Shown one piece after another: positions 15,904-24,070 of a stretch of DNA of 26,459 bases. Each line of letters opens with the position of its first letter. Position 1 is the stretch's first letter. The stretch lies in assembly GCA_005790965.1 (NCBI GenBank), contig SXTL01000078.1, forward strand, positions 1 to 26,459. Direction: 5' to 3'. The position numbers and the translations under genes were made by a program. Source of the stretch: Burkholderiales bacterium (lineage in GTDB: Bacteria > Pseudomonadota > Gammaproteobacteria > Burkholderiales > Thiobacillaceae). The notes beneath the pieces were generated by a model. It made no database searches. It was not told the DNA's origin and saw only the letters and a program-made list of their open reading frames with translations.

Positions 15904-16251
15904 TTACAGTCGATGCGGTCGATAGTCCGCAGATTCACCGCCAAAAATATGCATGTGCAGGTGATAGACCTCTTGTCCACCCCCTGGGCCGGTATTGATC
16001 ACCGTGCGGAAACCATGCCCCAGTCCCTGTTCCTTGGCCAGCATGGGAGCCAGCAACAGCATACGCCCAAGCAACCACTCGTGGCGGGCATGCGCCTCAT
16101 CCAGGCGAGCGATATGCTCCTTGGGGATGATCATGAAATGCACCGGAGCGACTGGGTTGATGTCGTGGAAGGCCAACAAATCCCCGTCCTCATACACCTT
16201 TCTGCACGGAATCTCACCGGCCGCAATCTTGCAAAAAATACAGTCGCTCAT
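15904..16251 (-). CDS. hinT: HIT-family (HinT-like) purine nucleoside phosphoramidase
   Basis: HinT enzymes hydrolyse adenosine or guanosine 5'-phosphoramidates and acyl-adenylates. The 115-residue protein has the histidine triad HLHMHIFGG (H97, H99, H101), N-terminal CIFCKIAAGEIP, FHDINPVAPVHFMIIPKEH and INTGPGGGQ, all family marks. It is a small soluble enzyme. Its start overlaps the hisE stop by four bases. It sits between his and tat genes in many betaproteobacteria; why it is linked to them is not known to me. Confidence 0.95.
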   Translation of the reverse strand: MSDCIFCKIAAGEIPCRKVYEDGDLLAFHDINPVAPVHFMIIPKEHIARLDEAHARHEWLLGRMLLLAPMLAKEQGLGHGFRTVINTGPGGGQEVYHLHMHIFGGESADYRPHRL

Positions 16252-16574
16252 GCCTCTGCCTTGCGCTTCGCCTTTTCTACCAAGCCTGACAAACCTTCAC
16301 GCCGGGCAAGCTCGTTCAATACCAATTCCGGTCGGATACCTTGCTGGGCCAGTAAAACGAGTGAATGGAACCACAAGTCAGCCGTCTCATAAATAACCTT
16401 TTCCGCCACCCCATCCTTGGCCGCCATGATGGTTTCGGCTGCCTCTTCTGCCACTTTCTTGAGGATGGCGTCCAAGCCCTTGCTGTACAGCTTAGCCACA
16501 TAGGAAGTGGCCGGGTCGGCGCTCCGACGCGCCTCCAGGGTATCCGCCAAGCGGCTTAAAATGTCTTCGTTCAT
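16248..16574 (-). CDS. hisE: Phosphoribosyl-ATP pyrophosphatase
   Basis: HisE carries out the second step of histidine synthesis, removing pyrophosphate from phosphoribosyl-ATP to give phosphoribosyl-AMP. ATG 16574 gives 108 residues and overlaps the hisI stop as ATGA, so it is preferred to the longer open frame. Family blocks are SYVAKLYSKGLDAILKKVAEEAAE and YETADLWFHSLVLLA, an all-alpha MazG-like fold whose acidic residues bind magnesium. It is a separate gene here, not fused to hisI as in Enterobacteria. Confidence 0.96.
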   Translation of the reverse strand: MNEDILSRLADTLEARRSADPATSYVAKLYSKGLDAILKKVAEEAAETIMAAKDGVAEKVIYETADLWFHSLVLLAQQGIRPELVLNELARREGLSGLVEKAKRKAEA

Positions 16575-16963
16575 CCGTAAATTATCTCTGGGTCTTTTAA
16601 CACCGGGTCCACAGGTTGCCATGCAGCGTCGACCAGGCGTTCAAAAAAGCAGCTACGGCGACCCGTGTGACAGGCAATGCCGCCGGTCTGCCGTACCTTG
16701 AGCAGGATGACATCCCGGTCACAGTCGGTGCGAATCTCGACGACCTGCTGGGTATGCCCGGATTCCTCACCCTTGTGCCATAGCCGCTGACGCGAACGCG
16801 AATAGTACACTGCCTCACCCAATTCAGCGGTTTTTGCCAAGGCCTCACGATTGATCCACGCGACCATCAGGATGTCGCCACTCTCAGCGTCCTGAGCGAT
16901 AGCAGGCAAAAGGCCACTTTCGGGCCAGTTAATCTGCTCCAACCAGCCAATGTTTGTTGTCAT
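16571..16963 (-). CDS. hisI: Phosphoribosyl-AMP cyclohydrolase
   Basis: HisI opens the adenine ring of phosphoribosyl-AMP, the third step of the pathway. The 130-residue protein has MVAWINREAL, YYSRSRQRLWHKGEESGH, the metal-binding DCDRD segment and the zinc cysteines in CHTGRRSCFF. All catalytic positions that I know for the family are present. The gene overlaps hisF and hisE by four bases each. The separate hisI/hisE arrangement agrees with a betaproteobacterial origin. Confidence 0.97.
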   Translation of the reverse strand: MTTNIGWLEQINWPESGLLPAIAQDAESGDILMVAWINREALAKTAELGEAVYYSRSRQRLWHKGEESGHTQQVVEIRTDCDRDVILLKVRQTGGIACHTGRRSCFFERLVDAAWQPVDPVLKDPEIIYG

Positions 16964-17730
16964 AGTCGCACCTCAATGCCACACTCCTGCATGACTTCCT
17001 TGGCTTGGCGCACGGTGTATTCGCCAAAATGGAAAATGGACGCCGCCAACACCGCATCGGCACCCCCCTTTTGCACACCATCAGCGAGATGCTGCAGGTT
17101 GCCAACACCCCCGCTCGCAATAACCGGAATAGTGACCGCGTCGCTTACCGCCCGGGTTAAATTGAGATCAAAACCCGACTTGGCACCATCGCGATCCATA
17201 CTGGTCAACAAAATCTCGCCCGCGCCCAAAACCTGCATCTTCTGCGCCCATTCCACCGCATCAATACCCGTGGGTTTGCGCCCGCCGTGGGTAAAAATCT
17301 CCCACTTCGGCTGTGCCCCCCAGACGGTTTGCTTGGCATCAATCGCGACCACAATGCACTGGCTTCCGAAACGGTCAGCTGCGTCCTTGACCACCTGCGG
17401 GTTGAACACGGCCGCCGTATTGATCGAAACCTTGTCGGCGCCAGCATTGAGCAAGCGCCGCACATCATCCGGCACGCGCACGCCACCGCCGACCGTGAGG
17501 GGGATAAACACCTGCGAAGCCACAGCTTCGATGATATGGAGGATGAGGTCACGGTTATCGGAAGTGGCGGTGATGTCGAGAAAGGTCAGCTCGTCAGCGC
17601 CCTGCTCGTCATAACGACGGGCGATCTCCACCGGGTCACCGGCATCGCGCAAATTGAGGAATTGCACCCCTTTCACCACGCGACCGGCGGTGACATCCAT
17701 GCAGGGAATAATGCGTTTGGCCAACCCCAT
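16960..17730 (-). CDS. hisF: Imidazole glycerol phosphate synthase, cyclase subunit
   Basis: HisF uses ammonia made by HisH to turn PRFAR into imidazole glycerol phosphate and AICAR. The 256-residue (beta/alpha)8 barrel has the two catalytic aspartates: D12 in IIPCMDV and D131 in VVAIDAK. The phosphate-binding blocks GGGVRVPDD and VIASGGVGN are also visible. Met11 stands where most relatives have Leu, a mild change. It starts three bases after the hisA stop. HisH, its partner, is two genes upstream. Confidence 0.98.
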   Translation of the reverse strand: MGLAKRIIPCMDVTAGRVVKGVQFLNLRDAGDPVEIARRYDEQGADELTFLDITATSDNRDLILHIIEAVASQVFIPLTVGGGVRVPDDVRRLLNAGADKVSINTAAVFNPQVVKDAADRFGSQCIVVAIDAKQTVWGAQPKWEIFTHGGRKPTGIDAVEWAQKMQVLGAGEILLTSMDRDGAKSGFDLNLTRAVSDAVTIPVIASGGVGNLQHLADGVQKGGADAVLAASIFHFGEYTVRQAKEVMQECGIEVRL

Positions 17731-17733
17731 GAA

Positions 17734-18474
17734 TCAGGCCATCAATTCGTCAGAAAGGCGCTGGCCGATGGCAAAATCGAGCGTGCCTTCGTAAATGGCG
17801 CGACCCGTGATGGCGCCCTCGATGCCCTCGTCCGCCACCGCGCACAGAGCGCGTATATCGTCGAGATTGGTAATCCCGCCGCTGGCAATGACCGGGATAT
17901 GCAAGGCACGCGCTAGCGCCACGGTCGATTCGATGTTGACACCGGACATCATGCCATCGCGACCGATGTCGGTGTACACCACCGACTCAACACCGTAATC
18001 CTGGAAACGCTTGGCAAGATCAATAACCTCGTGATGCGTCACCTTGGACCAGCCATCGACGGCCACCTTACCCTCCTTGGCATCCAGACCCACGATGATA
18101 TGGCCCGGAAACGCATCGCACGCATCATGCAAAAAGCCCGGATCCTTGACCGCCGCACTACCCAGAATGACATAGCGCAAGCCGGTATCAAGATAACGCT
18201 CGATCGTGTCCAGATCGCGGATGCCACCCCCTAGCTGAACAGGAATATCGGTGCCAACCGCCTTGATAATGCCCTCAATTGCCAGCGCATTCTTGGGCTT
18301 ACCGGCAAAGGCACCGTTTAGGTCCACGAGATGCAAACGGCGGGCACCTTGCGCCAGCCAGTGGCGAGCCATGGCCGCAGGGTCATCAGAAAATACCGTG
18401 GCGCTGTCCATTTCGCCTTGGCGCAGGCGCACGCACTGGCCATCTTTGAGGTCGATCGCGGGAATCAGAATCAT
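17734..18474 (-). CDS. hisA: ProFAR isomerase (phosphoribosylformimino-AICAR-phosphate isomerase)
   Basis: HisA isomerises ProFAR to PRFAR by an Amadori rearrangement. The 246-residue (beta/alpha)8 barrel has IPAIDLKDGQCVRL with D8, QLGGGIRDL, VGLDAKEGKVAVDGW with D131, YTDIGRDGMMSG and VIASGGITN. These are the two phosphate sites and the two barrel-end acidic residues. It follows hisH after 24 bp, a slightly larger gap than its neighbours, and no promoter or hairpin was recognised there. Confidence 0.98.
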   Translation of the reverse strand: MILIPAIDLKDGQCVRLRQGEMDSATVFSDDPAAMARHWLAQGARRLHLVDLNGAFAGKPKNALAIEGIIKAVGTDIPVQLGGGIRDLDTIERYLDTGLRYVILGSAAVKDPGFLHDACDAFPGHIIVGLDAKEGKVAVDGWSKVTHHEVIDLAKRFQDYGVESVVYTDIGRDGMMSGVNIESTVALARALHIPVIASGGITNLDDIRALCAVADEGIEGAITGRAIYEGTLDFAIGQRLSDELMA

Positions 18475-18498
18475 GATGTCAGAAATTTACGATTTGAA

Positions 18499-19128
18499 TT
18501 ACGGTTGCCAAGTCACAAAGTTTTGCAGCAGACGCAAACCCGCCGCCGCGCTTTTTTCCGGGTGAAACTGTACGGCGAACCGATTGTCGCGGGCCACGGC
18601 ACAGGTAAACGGTGTGGGGTAATCGGACTCGCCAGCAACAATGCTGCGATCCTGAGGCACTACAAAATAACTGTGTACAAAATAGAAGCGCTCGCCATCG
18701 GGGATACCCTCCCACAGCGCATGGGCGGCTGTCTGGCGCACATTATTCCAACCCATGTGCGGCACCTTGAGGCGCGCGCCGGCGGCATCATGCAACGCCG
18801 GGGCAAAGCGTTGGACGACGCCATCAAATAATCCCAGGCAGGCGGTATTACCCTCGGCACTGTGTGCAAACAACACCTGCAGGCCCATGCAGATGCCCAA
18901 GAACGGTTTGGTCTCTGCGGCTGCTTGAATCGCCTTACGCAAGCCATGGGCATCAATGGCACGCATACAATCAGGCGCTGCCCCCTGCCCCGGAAAGACC
19001 ACCCGCTGGGCCTGGGCAAGCACGGCCGGGTCAGAGCTCACCACGACCGTCTGGCCATCGGCCACATGTTCCAGCGCCTTGGCCACCGAATGTAGGTTGC
19101 CCATGCCGTAGTCAACGACCGCAATCAT
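18499..19128 (-). CDS. hisH: Imidazole glycerol phosphate synthase, glutaminase subunit
   Basis: HisH hydrolyses glutamine and channels ammonia to HisF. The 209-residue class I glutamine amidotransferase has VVDYGMGNLHSVAKAL at its N terminus, the nucleophile elbow GICMGLQ with Cys80 and the HPEKS block with His189 and Glu191, completing the catalytic triad. PHMGWNNV is the family's interface region. It begins two bases after the hisB stop. Confidence 0.98.
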   Translation of the reverse strand: MIAVVDYGMGNLHSVAKALEHVADGQTVVVSSDPAVLAQAQRVVFPGQGAAPDCMRAIDAHGLRKAIQAAAETKPFLGICMGLQVLFAHSAEGNTACLGLFDGVVQRFAPALHDAAGARLKVPHMGWNNVRQTAAHALWEGIPDGERFYFVHSYFVVPQDRSIVAGESDYPTPFTCAVARDNRFAVQFHPEKSAAAGLRLLQNFVTWQP

Positions 19129-19130
19129 CG

Positions 19131-19718
19131 TTACAGCGCACCCTTGGTGGAGGGAATGGCTGCGCCCATCCGCGCGTCGGCCGCAAGCGCCATGCGCAAG
19201 GCACGGCCGAAGGCCTTGAAAATGGTCTCGGCCTGGTGGTGTGCGTTATCGCCACGCAAGTTGTCGATATGCAAGGTCACGCCGGCATGATTGATGAAGC
19301 CCTGGAAAAACTCATGGATTAGATCGACATCAAAGTCTCCGATCCGAGCCCGGCTGAACTCGCAATGAAACTCCAGACCTGGACGGCCGGACAGATCGAT
19401 CACGACCCGCGACAAGGCCTCATCAAGCGGAACATAGGCGTGGCCGTAACGACGGATGCCCTTTTTGTCACCCATGGCCGTTGCAAGGGCCTGGCCGATC
19501 GTGATGCCGATATCCTCCACCGTATGATGCGCATCAATGTGCAGGTCGCCTTCAGCCGTGACAGTCAGGTCGATCAAGCCATGCCGCGCAATCTGGTCAA
19601 GCATGTGATCAAAAAACGGCACGCCGGTGTTTAGCATGGCCTGGCCGGTGCCATCGAGGTTGAGGGTTACCCCGATACGGGTTTCCAGGGTGTTACGGTT
19701 GACGGTCGCAGTACGCAT
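19131..19718 (-). CDS. hisB: Imidazoleglycerol-phosphate dehydratase
   Basis: This monofunctional HisB (195 residues from ATG 19718) removes water from imidazole glycerol phosphate using manganese. The metal motifs HHTVEDIG and HHQAE are present, as are FFDHMLDQIARHG and RYGHAYVPLDEALS. The phosphatase half found in E. coli HisB is absent, so histidinol phosphatase (hisN type) must be encoded elsewhere. A GTG at 19727 is an in-frame alternative start; ATG 19718 fits family length better. Neither has a strong ribosome binding site, and CCCCTCCTTT lies upstream instead. Confidence 0.96.
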   Translation of the reverse strand: MRTATVNRNTLETRIGVTLNLDGTGQAMLNTGVPFFDHMLDQIARHGLIDLTVTAEGDLHIDAHHTVEDIGITIGQALATAMGDKKGIRRYGHAYVPLDEALSRVVIDLSGRPGLEFHCEFSRARIGDFDVDLIHEFFQGFINHAGVTLHIDNLRGDNAHHQAETIFKAFGRALRMALAADARMGAAIPSTKGAL

Positions 19719-19747
19719 GGCAGTCACTTTTCAAAGGAGGGGAGATT

Positions 19748-20812
19748 TTACCCACAGATGACCGTCAACGCTGCCAATAACGCAGCGCATTCGGCATCCG
19801 TCCCCACCGTAATGCGCAGGAACGGTGAGATGCGCACCGGGTGCTTAAAGTGGCGCACGATGATACTGCGGCTACGCAAGGCGGCGGCCAGGTCAACGCC
19901 AGCATGAGCCGGATGACGGGCAAACACGAAATTGGCGCCGGATGGCAGCACCGCAAAACCCAGAGCTTGCAGCCCAGCAGTCAGTCGCTCACGGCTGGCA
20001 GCGACCTTGGCACAAGTTTGTTCAAAATACGGGCGATCTTGCATACAAGCGATCGCACCCGCCTGAGCAAAACGGTCAAGCGGGTAGGAATTAAAGCTGT
20101 CCTTGACCCGGTTAAGGCCCTCGATCAAGTCTGGATGACCCAGCGCATAACCGACGCGCAACCCGGCCAGCGAATGAGCCTTGGATAGGGTGCGCACCAC
20201 CAACAGGTTCGGGTAACGGGCAATCAGCGGCAGGGCTGTCGCGCCGCAAAAATCAACATAGGCCTCATCAATCACCACCACCACCTGCGGATTGCCCGCC
20301 ACCAGTCGTTCCACCTCGGCCACCGGTAGCGTCATGCCGGTGGGTGCGTTGGGATTGGGGAAAATAATGCCGCCTTTGGGCGTGCTCAGATAATCCTCGA
20401 CCCGGATCGAAAAGTCCTCGGCCAGTGGCACTTCACGATAGGCGATCTGGTAGAGCCCGCAATAGACCGGATAAAAGCTGTAAGTAATGTCCGGAAACAG
20501 AATGGGCGCGTCGTGTTTGAGCAGACCCAGAAAGGCATGGGCCAGCACCTCATCCGAACCGTTACCCACAAACACCTGCTCCGGCACGAAGCCATGAAAT
20601 CCAGCAATCGCCTCGCGCAAGCTTTGTGAGGTCGGATCGGGATACAGCCGCAAGCGGGCATCTGCCGTCTCTGCCAAGGCCGCGATAACCTTGGGACTGG
20701 GGGGATACGGGTTTTCGTTGGTGTTGAGCTTGACCAGGTTGGCCAGCTTCGGCTGCTCGCCCGGCACATATGGTGTCAAGCTGTGCGTCACCGCGCTCCA
20801 GAAACGGCTCAT
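19748..20812 (-). CDS. hisC: Histidinol-phosphate aminotransferase
   Basis: HisC converts imidazole-acetol phosphate to histidinol phosphate with glutamate as donor. The 354-residue PLP enzyme shows KLNTNENPYPPSP, VGNGSDEVL, NPNAPTG, the IDEAYVDF block and RTLSKAHSLAGLRVG with Schiff-base lysine K211. It overlaps the hisD stop by four bases. Betaproteobacteria often carry a second hisC near tyrosine or phenylalanine genes; this one, inside the his cluster, is the likely histidine enzyme. Confidence 0.97.
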   Translation of the reverse strand: MSRFWSAVTHSLTPYVPGEQPKLANLVKLNTNENPYPPSPKVIAALAETADARLRLYPDPTSQSLREAIAGFHGFVPEQVFVGNGSDEVLAHAFLGLLKHDAPILFPDITYSFYPVYCGLYQIAYREVPLAEDFSIRVEDYLSTPKGGIIFPNPNAPTGMTLPVAEVERLVAGNPQVVVVIDEAYVDFCGATALPLIARYPNLLVVRTLSKAHSLAGLRVGYALGHPDLIEGLNRVKDSFNSYPLDRFAQAGAIACMQDRPYFEQTCAKVAASRERLTAGLQALGFAVLPSGANFVFARHPAHAGVDLAAALRSRSIIVRHFKHPVRISPFLRITVGTDAECAALLAALTVICG

Positions 20813-22110
20813 TGCGACGACTTCAACCGATATTCAGCCGAGCGGGCGTGAGCCTGTAGACCCTCGCCATAAGCCAGCGCCGCAGCGACCCGACCCAAGG
20901 TTTGCGCACCTGCATCGGATACATGGATGATCGAACTGCGTTTCTGGAAGTCGTACACCCCCAGCGGCGAGGAGAAACGGGCCGTACGCGAAGTGGGTAG
21001 CACATGGTTGGGGCCAGCGCAGTAGTCGCCCAGCGCCTCACAGGTGTTGCGGCCCATGAAGATAGCCCCGGCATGGCGAATCTTGGGCCGCATCGCCTCC
21101 GGATCCGCCACTGACAGCTCCAGGTGCTCCGGAGCGATAAAGTTGCCAATCTCGGCAGCCTCATCGAGATCACGGCACAAAATCAGCCCGCCGCGTGTGG
21201 TAATGGAGGTACGAATCACCCCCTCGCGCGGCAGGGTCGGCATCAGCTTGGCGATGCTGGCCTCCACGGCGTCCAGAAACGCAGCATCCGGGGCAATGAG
21301 GATGGCCTGTGCCAGTTCATCATGCTCAGCCTGGGAGAACAGATCCATGGCAATCCAGTCGGGATCCGTCTGGCCGTCGCAAATAATCAGGATCTCGGAG
21401 GGCCCGGCGATCATGTCGATGCCAACCACGCCGAACACGCGCCGCTTGGCCTCGGCGACAGAGGCATTGCCCGGGCCGACAATCTTGTCCACCTGCGGTA
21501 CGGTTGCCGTGCCGTAAGCCAGCGCAGCCACGGCTTGGGCACCGCCGATGCAGAATACGCGATCCACCCCCGAAACAGCGGCCGCGGCCAGAACCAGCTC
21601 GTTCTGCACACCGTCCGGCGTGGGCACAACCATGATCAATTCCTTGACGCCCGCTACCTTGGCGGGAATAGCGTTCATCAGCACTGAAGAAGGATACGCC
21701 GCCTTGCCGCCTGGCACATATAGACCGACGCGATCGAGTGCCGTTACCTGCTGTCCCAACACCGTGCCGTCCGCCTCGGTATAGGTCCAAGAATGCTGCA
21801 ACTGGCGCTCGTGATAGGCGCGGACCCGCTCGGCGGCACTATTCAAGGCCGTGCGCAAATCTACCGGAAGCCCTTCGAGCGCCGCTTGCAGGCGCGCCTT
21901 CGGCATCTCCAGTTCAGCCATCGAGGCCGCGTTGAGGCGATCAAACTTGGCGGTGAACTCCAGCACAGCGGCATCACCGCGGCTACGCACAGCCCCGACG
22001 ATGGTTTCTACCGCCTCGGTAATCGCTTTGTCGGTGTCGGCGGAAAAGGCTAAAAGGGTGGCCAGTTGCGCCTGAAAATCGGCGCTTCGGGAATCAAGGC
22101 GGGTCATCAT
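20809..22110 (-). CDS. hisD: Histidinol dehydrogenase
   Basis: HisD oxidises histidinol to histidine in two NAD-dependent steps. The 433-residue zinc enzyme has YVPGGKAAYPSSVLMNAIPAKVAG, PQVDKIVGPGN, the FSQAEHDELAQAILI block and APEHLEL with the catalytic Glu-His pair, followed by DYCAGPNHVLPTSRTARFSSPLGVYDF (GlyProAsnHis is a zinc-site hallmark). The start has two consecutive ATGs (22110 and 22107). It lies 33 bp after hisG and overlaps hisC. Confidence 0.98.
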   Translation of the reverse strand: MMTRLDSRSADFQAQLATLLAFSADTDKAITEAVETIVGAVRSRGDAAVLEFTAKFDRLNAASMAELEMPKARLQAALEGLPVDLRTALNSAAERVRAYHERQLQHSWTYTEADGTVLGQQVTALDRVGLYVPGGKAAYPSSVLMNAIPAKVAGVKELIMVVPTPDGVQNELVLAAAAVSGVDRVFCIGGAQAVAALAYGTATVPQVDKIVGPGNASVAEAKRRVFGVVGIDMIAGPSEILIICDGQTDPDWIAMDLFSQAEHDELAQAILIAPDAAFLDAVEASIAKLMPTLPREGVIRTSITTRGGLILCRDLDEAAEIGNFIAPEHLELSVADPEAMRPKIRHAGAIFMGRNTCEALGDYCAGPNHVLPTSRTARFSSPLGVYDFQKRSSIIHVSDAGAQTLGRVAAALAYGEGLQAHARSAEYRLKSSQ

Positions 22111-22143
22111 GATGTGCCAGAAAAAATTGGGAATGGGTTAATT

Positions 22144-22782
22144 TTAACCCGCTGTCGCGGTCTTGAATGCCTGAATAATGGGCTGAATGCGGTCGTGTTT
22201 GAGTTTCATCGCCGCTTCATTGACCACGAGGCGCGAACTGATTTCCATGATGGACTCCACCGCAACCAGTTTATTGGCCTTGAGGGTACCGCCGGTTGAA
22301 ACCAGATCGACGATCACATCGGCAAGCCCCACCAGCGGCGCCAATTCCATCGAACCGTACAGCTTGATGAGATCGATGTGCACCCCTTTGCTAGCAAAGA
22401 ACAGTCGCGCCGTTTTGACATACTTGGTAGCCACCGCCAGGCGCGCGCCCCGCCGCACAGCAGCCGCGTAATCAAAACCCACCGGGGTCGCCACCATCAT
22501 GCGGCACTTGGCAATGTTCAGATCAACCGGCTGGTACAAACCCTCGCCGCCATGTTCGATCAGCACATCCTTGCCCGCCACGCCCAAATCGGCAGCGCCA
22601 TGCTGCACATAGGTGGGCACATCACTGGCGCGAACGATGATGAGCTGCACATCTGGCCGGTTGGTGCCAATAATGAGCTTGCGTGAAGATTCCGGGTTTT
22701 CGCTGGGCACAATGCCCGCTGCCGCAAGCAGTGGCAAAGTTTCTTCGAAGATACGGCCTTTGGAAAGCGCCAAGGTAATCAT
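22144..22782 (-). CDS. hisG: ATP phosphoribosyltransferase, short form (HisG-S)
   Basis: HisG begins histidine synthesis by joining ATP and PRPP. At 212 residues it is the short form, lacking the C-terminal regulatory domain of roughly 80 residues found in E. coli HisG. ITLALSKGRIFEETLPLL, the GVAGKDVL block and the PRPP loop DLVSTGGTLKANKL are intact. Short HisG is known to need HisZ, an inactive histidyl-tRNA-synthetase-like subunit, for activity and feedback. No hisZ is in this window. Its ATG overlaps the murA stop, which leaves no space for a his leader peptide. Confidence 0.97.
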   Translation of the reverse strand: MITLALSKGRIFEETLPLLAAAGIVPSENPESSRKLIIGTNRPDVQLIIVRASDVPTYVQHGAADLGVAGKDVLIEHGGEGLYQPVDLNIAKCRMMVATPVGFDYAAAVRRGARLAVATKYVKTARLFFASKGVHIDLIKLYGSMELAPLVGLADVIVDLVSTGGTLKANKLVAVESIMEISSRLVVNEAAMKLKHDRIQPIIQAFKTATAG

Positions 22783-24044
22783 GATTTCTCCCGGCGCACC
22801 TGGGCGCCCAGCGCCGCCAGTTTAGCCTCTAGCTGCTCATAACCGCGATCGAGGTGATAGATGCGTTCAATAGCGGTCTCACCTTCAGCCACCAAACCGG
22901 CGATCACCAGACTGGCCGAGGCACGCAGATCGGTGGCCATCACGGTAGCGCCTTCCAGTTTTTGCACACCCGTAACAAAGGCGGTATTGCCATCGATCTT
23001 GATGTCGGCACCCAGCCGCTGTAGCTCCACCGCGTGCATGAAGCGGTTTTCGAAAATGGTCTCACGCATCACCGCGCTGCCCTCTGCCACGCAATTAATG
23101 GCCATGAACTGGGCCTGCATGTCGGTGGGAAAGCCGGGATACGGCGCCGTGCGAATCGAGACAGCCTTGAGTTTAGCGGGTGCCGAAATACGGATAAATT
23201 CGCGTTCAGCGGTCTTCTCGCTAACGATGTCACAACCGGCGTCCATCAATTTATCCACTACCGCGTCGAGATAACCGCTGGAAATGCCATTGAGGGTCAC
23301 CGTACCGCCGGCCGCCGCCGCCGCGCATAGATAGGTTCCGGCCTCAATGCGGTCGGGCATGATGCGGTGGGTCGCACCCTGTAATCGCTCAACCCCCTCG
23401 ACGCGAATGACATCGGTACCTGCGCCAGAGATTTTGGCGCCCATGGCGATCAGACATTTCGCCAGATCCACCACCTCCGGCTCGCGGGCGGCGTTCTCGA
23501 TCACCGTGATGCCGTCGGCCAAGCAGGCTGCCATCATCAGATTTTCGGTGCCGGTCACAGTCACCATGTCGGTAAACAGGTGCGCGCCCCTCAAGCGGGC
23601 AACCTTGGCATGGACATAACCGTGTTCCACCGTCACCTCGGCGCCCATCGACTGGAGCCCCTTGATATGCTGATCGACGGGCCGCGCGCCAATGGCGCAG
23701 CCGCCCGGCAGCGAAACCCGCGCCTCGCCGCAGCGCGCCGTCAGCGGCCCCAATACCAAAATGGAGGCGCGCATGGTTTTGACCATCTCGTAGGGCGCGA
23801 CCGGGTTATTCAAGCCACCAGCATCCAGCCGCACGGTATGCCCGTCGCGTTCCACCTTGACACCCATCTGCGCTAACAGTTTCAACATGGTGCCAATATC
23901 GTTGAGCTGAGGCACATGGGTCAGGGTCAGCGGCTCAGGAGTCAGCAGACAGGCGCAGAGGATAGGCAGAGCGGCGTTTTTGGCCCCAGAGATGGTCACC
24001 TCGCCCGATAAGGCGCGGCCACCAGTGATAACGAGTTTGTCCAT
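22779..24044 (-). CDS. murA: UDP-N-acetylglucosamine 1-carboxyvinyltransferase
   Basis: MurA transfers enolpyruvate from PEP to UDP-GlcNAc, the first committed step of peptidoglycan synthesis. The 421-residue protein has SGAKNAALP with Lys22, the mobile loop LPGGCAIGARPVDQH with catalytic Cys116 (the residue fosfomycin alkylates; Cys present, so no Asp-type resistance), and RIEAGTYL and FPTDMQAQFMA with the second active-site Asp. It starts 26 bp after the ABC permease. Many relatives carry a bolA/ibaG gene here; this gap is too small for one. Confidence 0.98.
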   Translation of the reverse strand: MDKLVITGGRALSGEVTISGAKNAALPILCACLLTPEPLTLTHVPQLNDIGTMLKLLAQMGVKVERDGHTVRLDAGGLNNPVAPYEMVKTMRASILVLGPLTARCGEARVSLPGGCAIGARPVDQHIKGLQSMGAEVTVEHGYVHAKVARLRGAHLFTDMVTVTGTENLMMAACLADGITVIENAAREPEVVDLAKCLIAMGAKISGAGTDVIRVEGVERLQGATHRIMPDRIEAGTYLCAAAAAGGTVTLNGISSGYLDAVVDKLMDAGCDIVSEKTAEREFIRISAPAKLKAVSIRTAPYPGFPTDMQAQFMAINCVAEGSAVMRETIFENRFMHAVELQRLGADIKIDGNTAFVTGVQKLEGATVMATDLRASASLVIAGLVAEGETAIERIYHLDRGYEQLEAKLAALGAQVRREKS

Positions 24045-24070
24045 GGATACGAGGAAGCTTGAAGGAGGGG

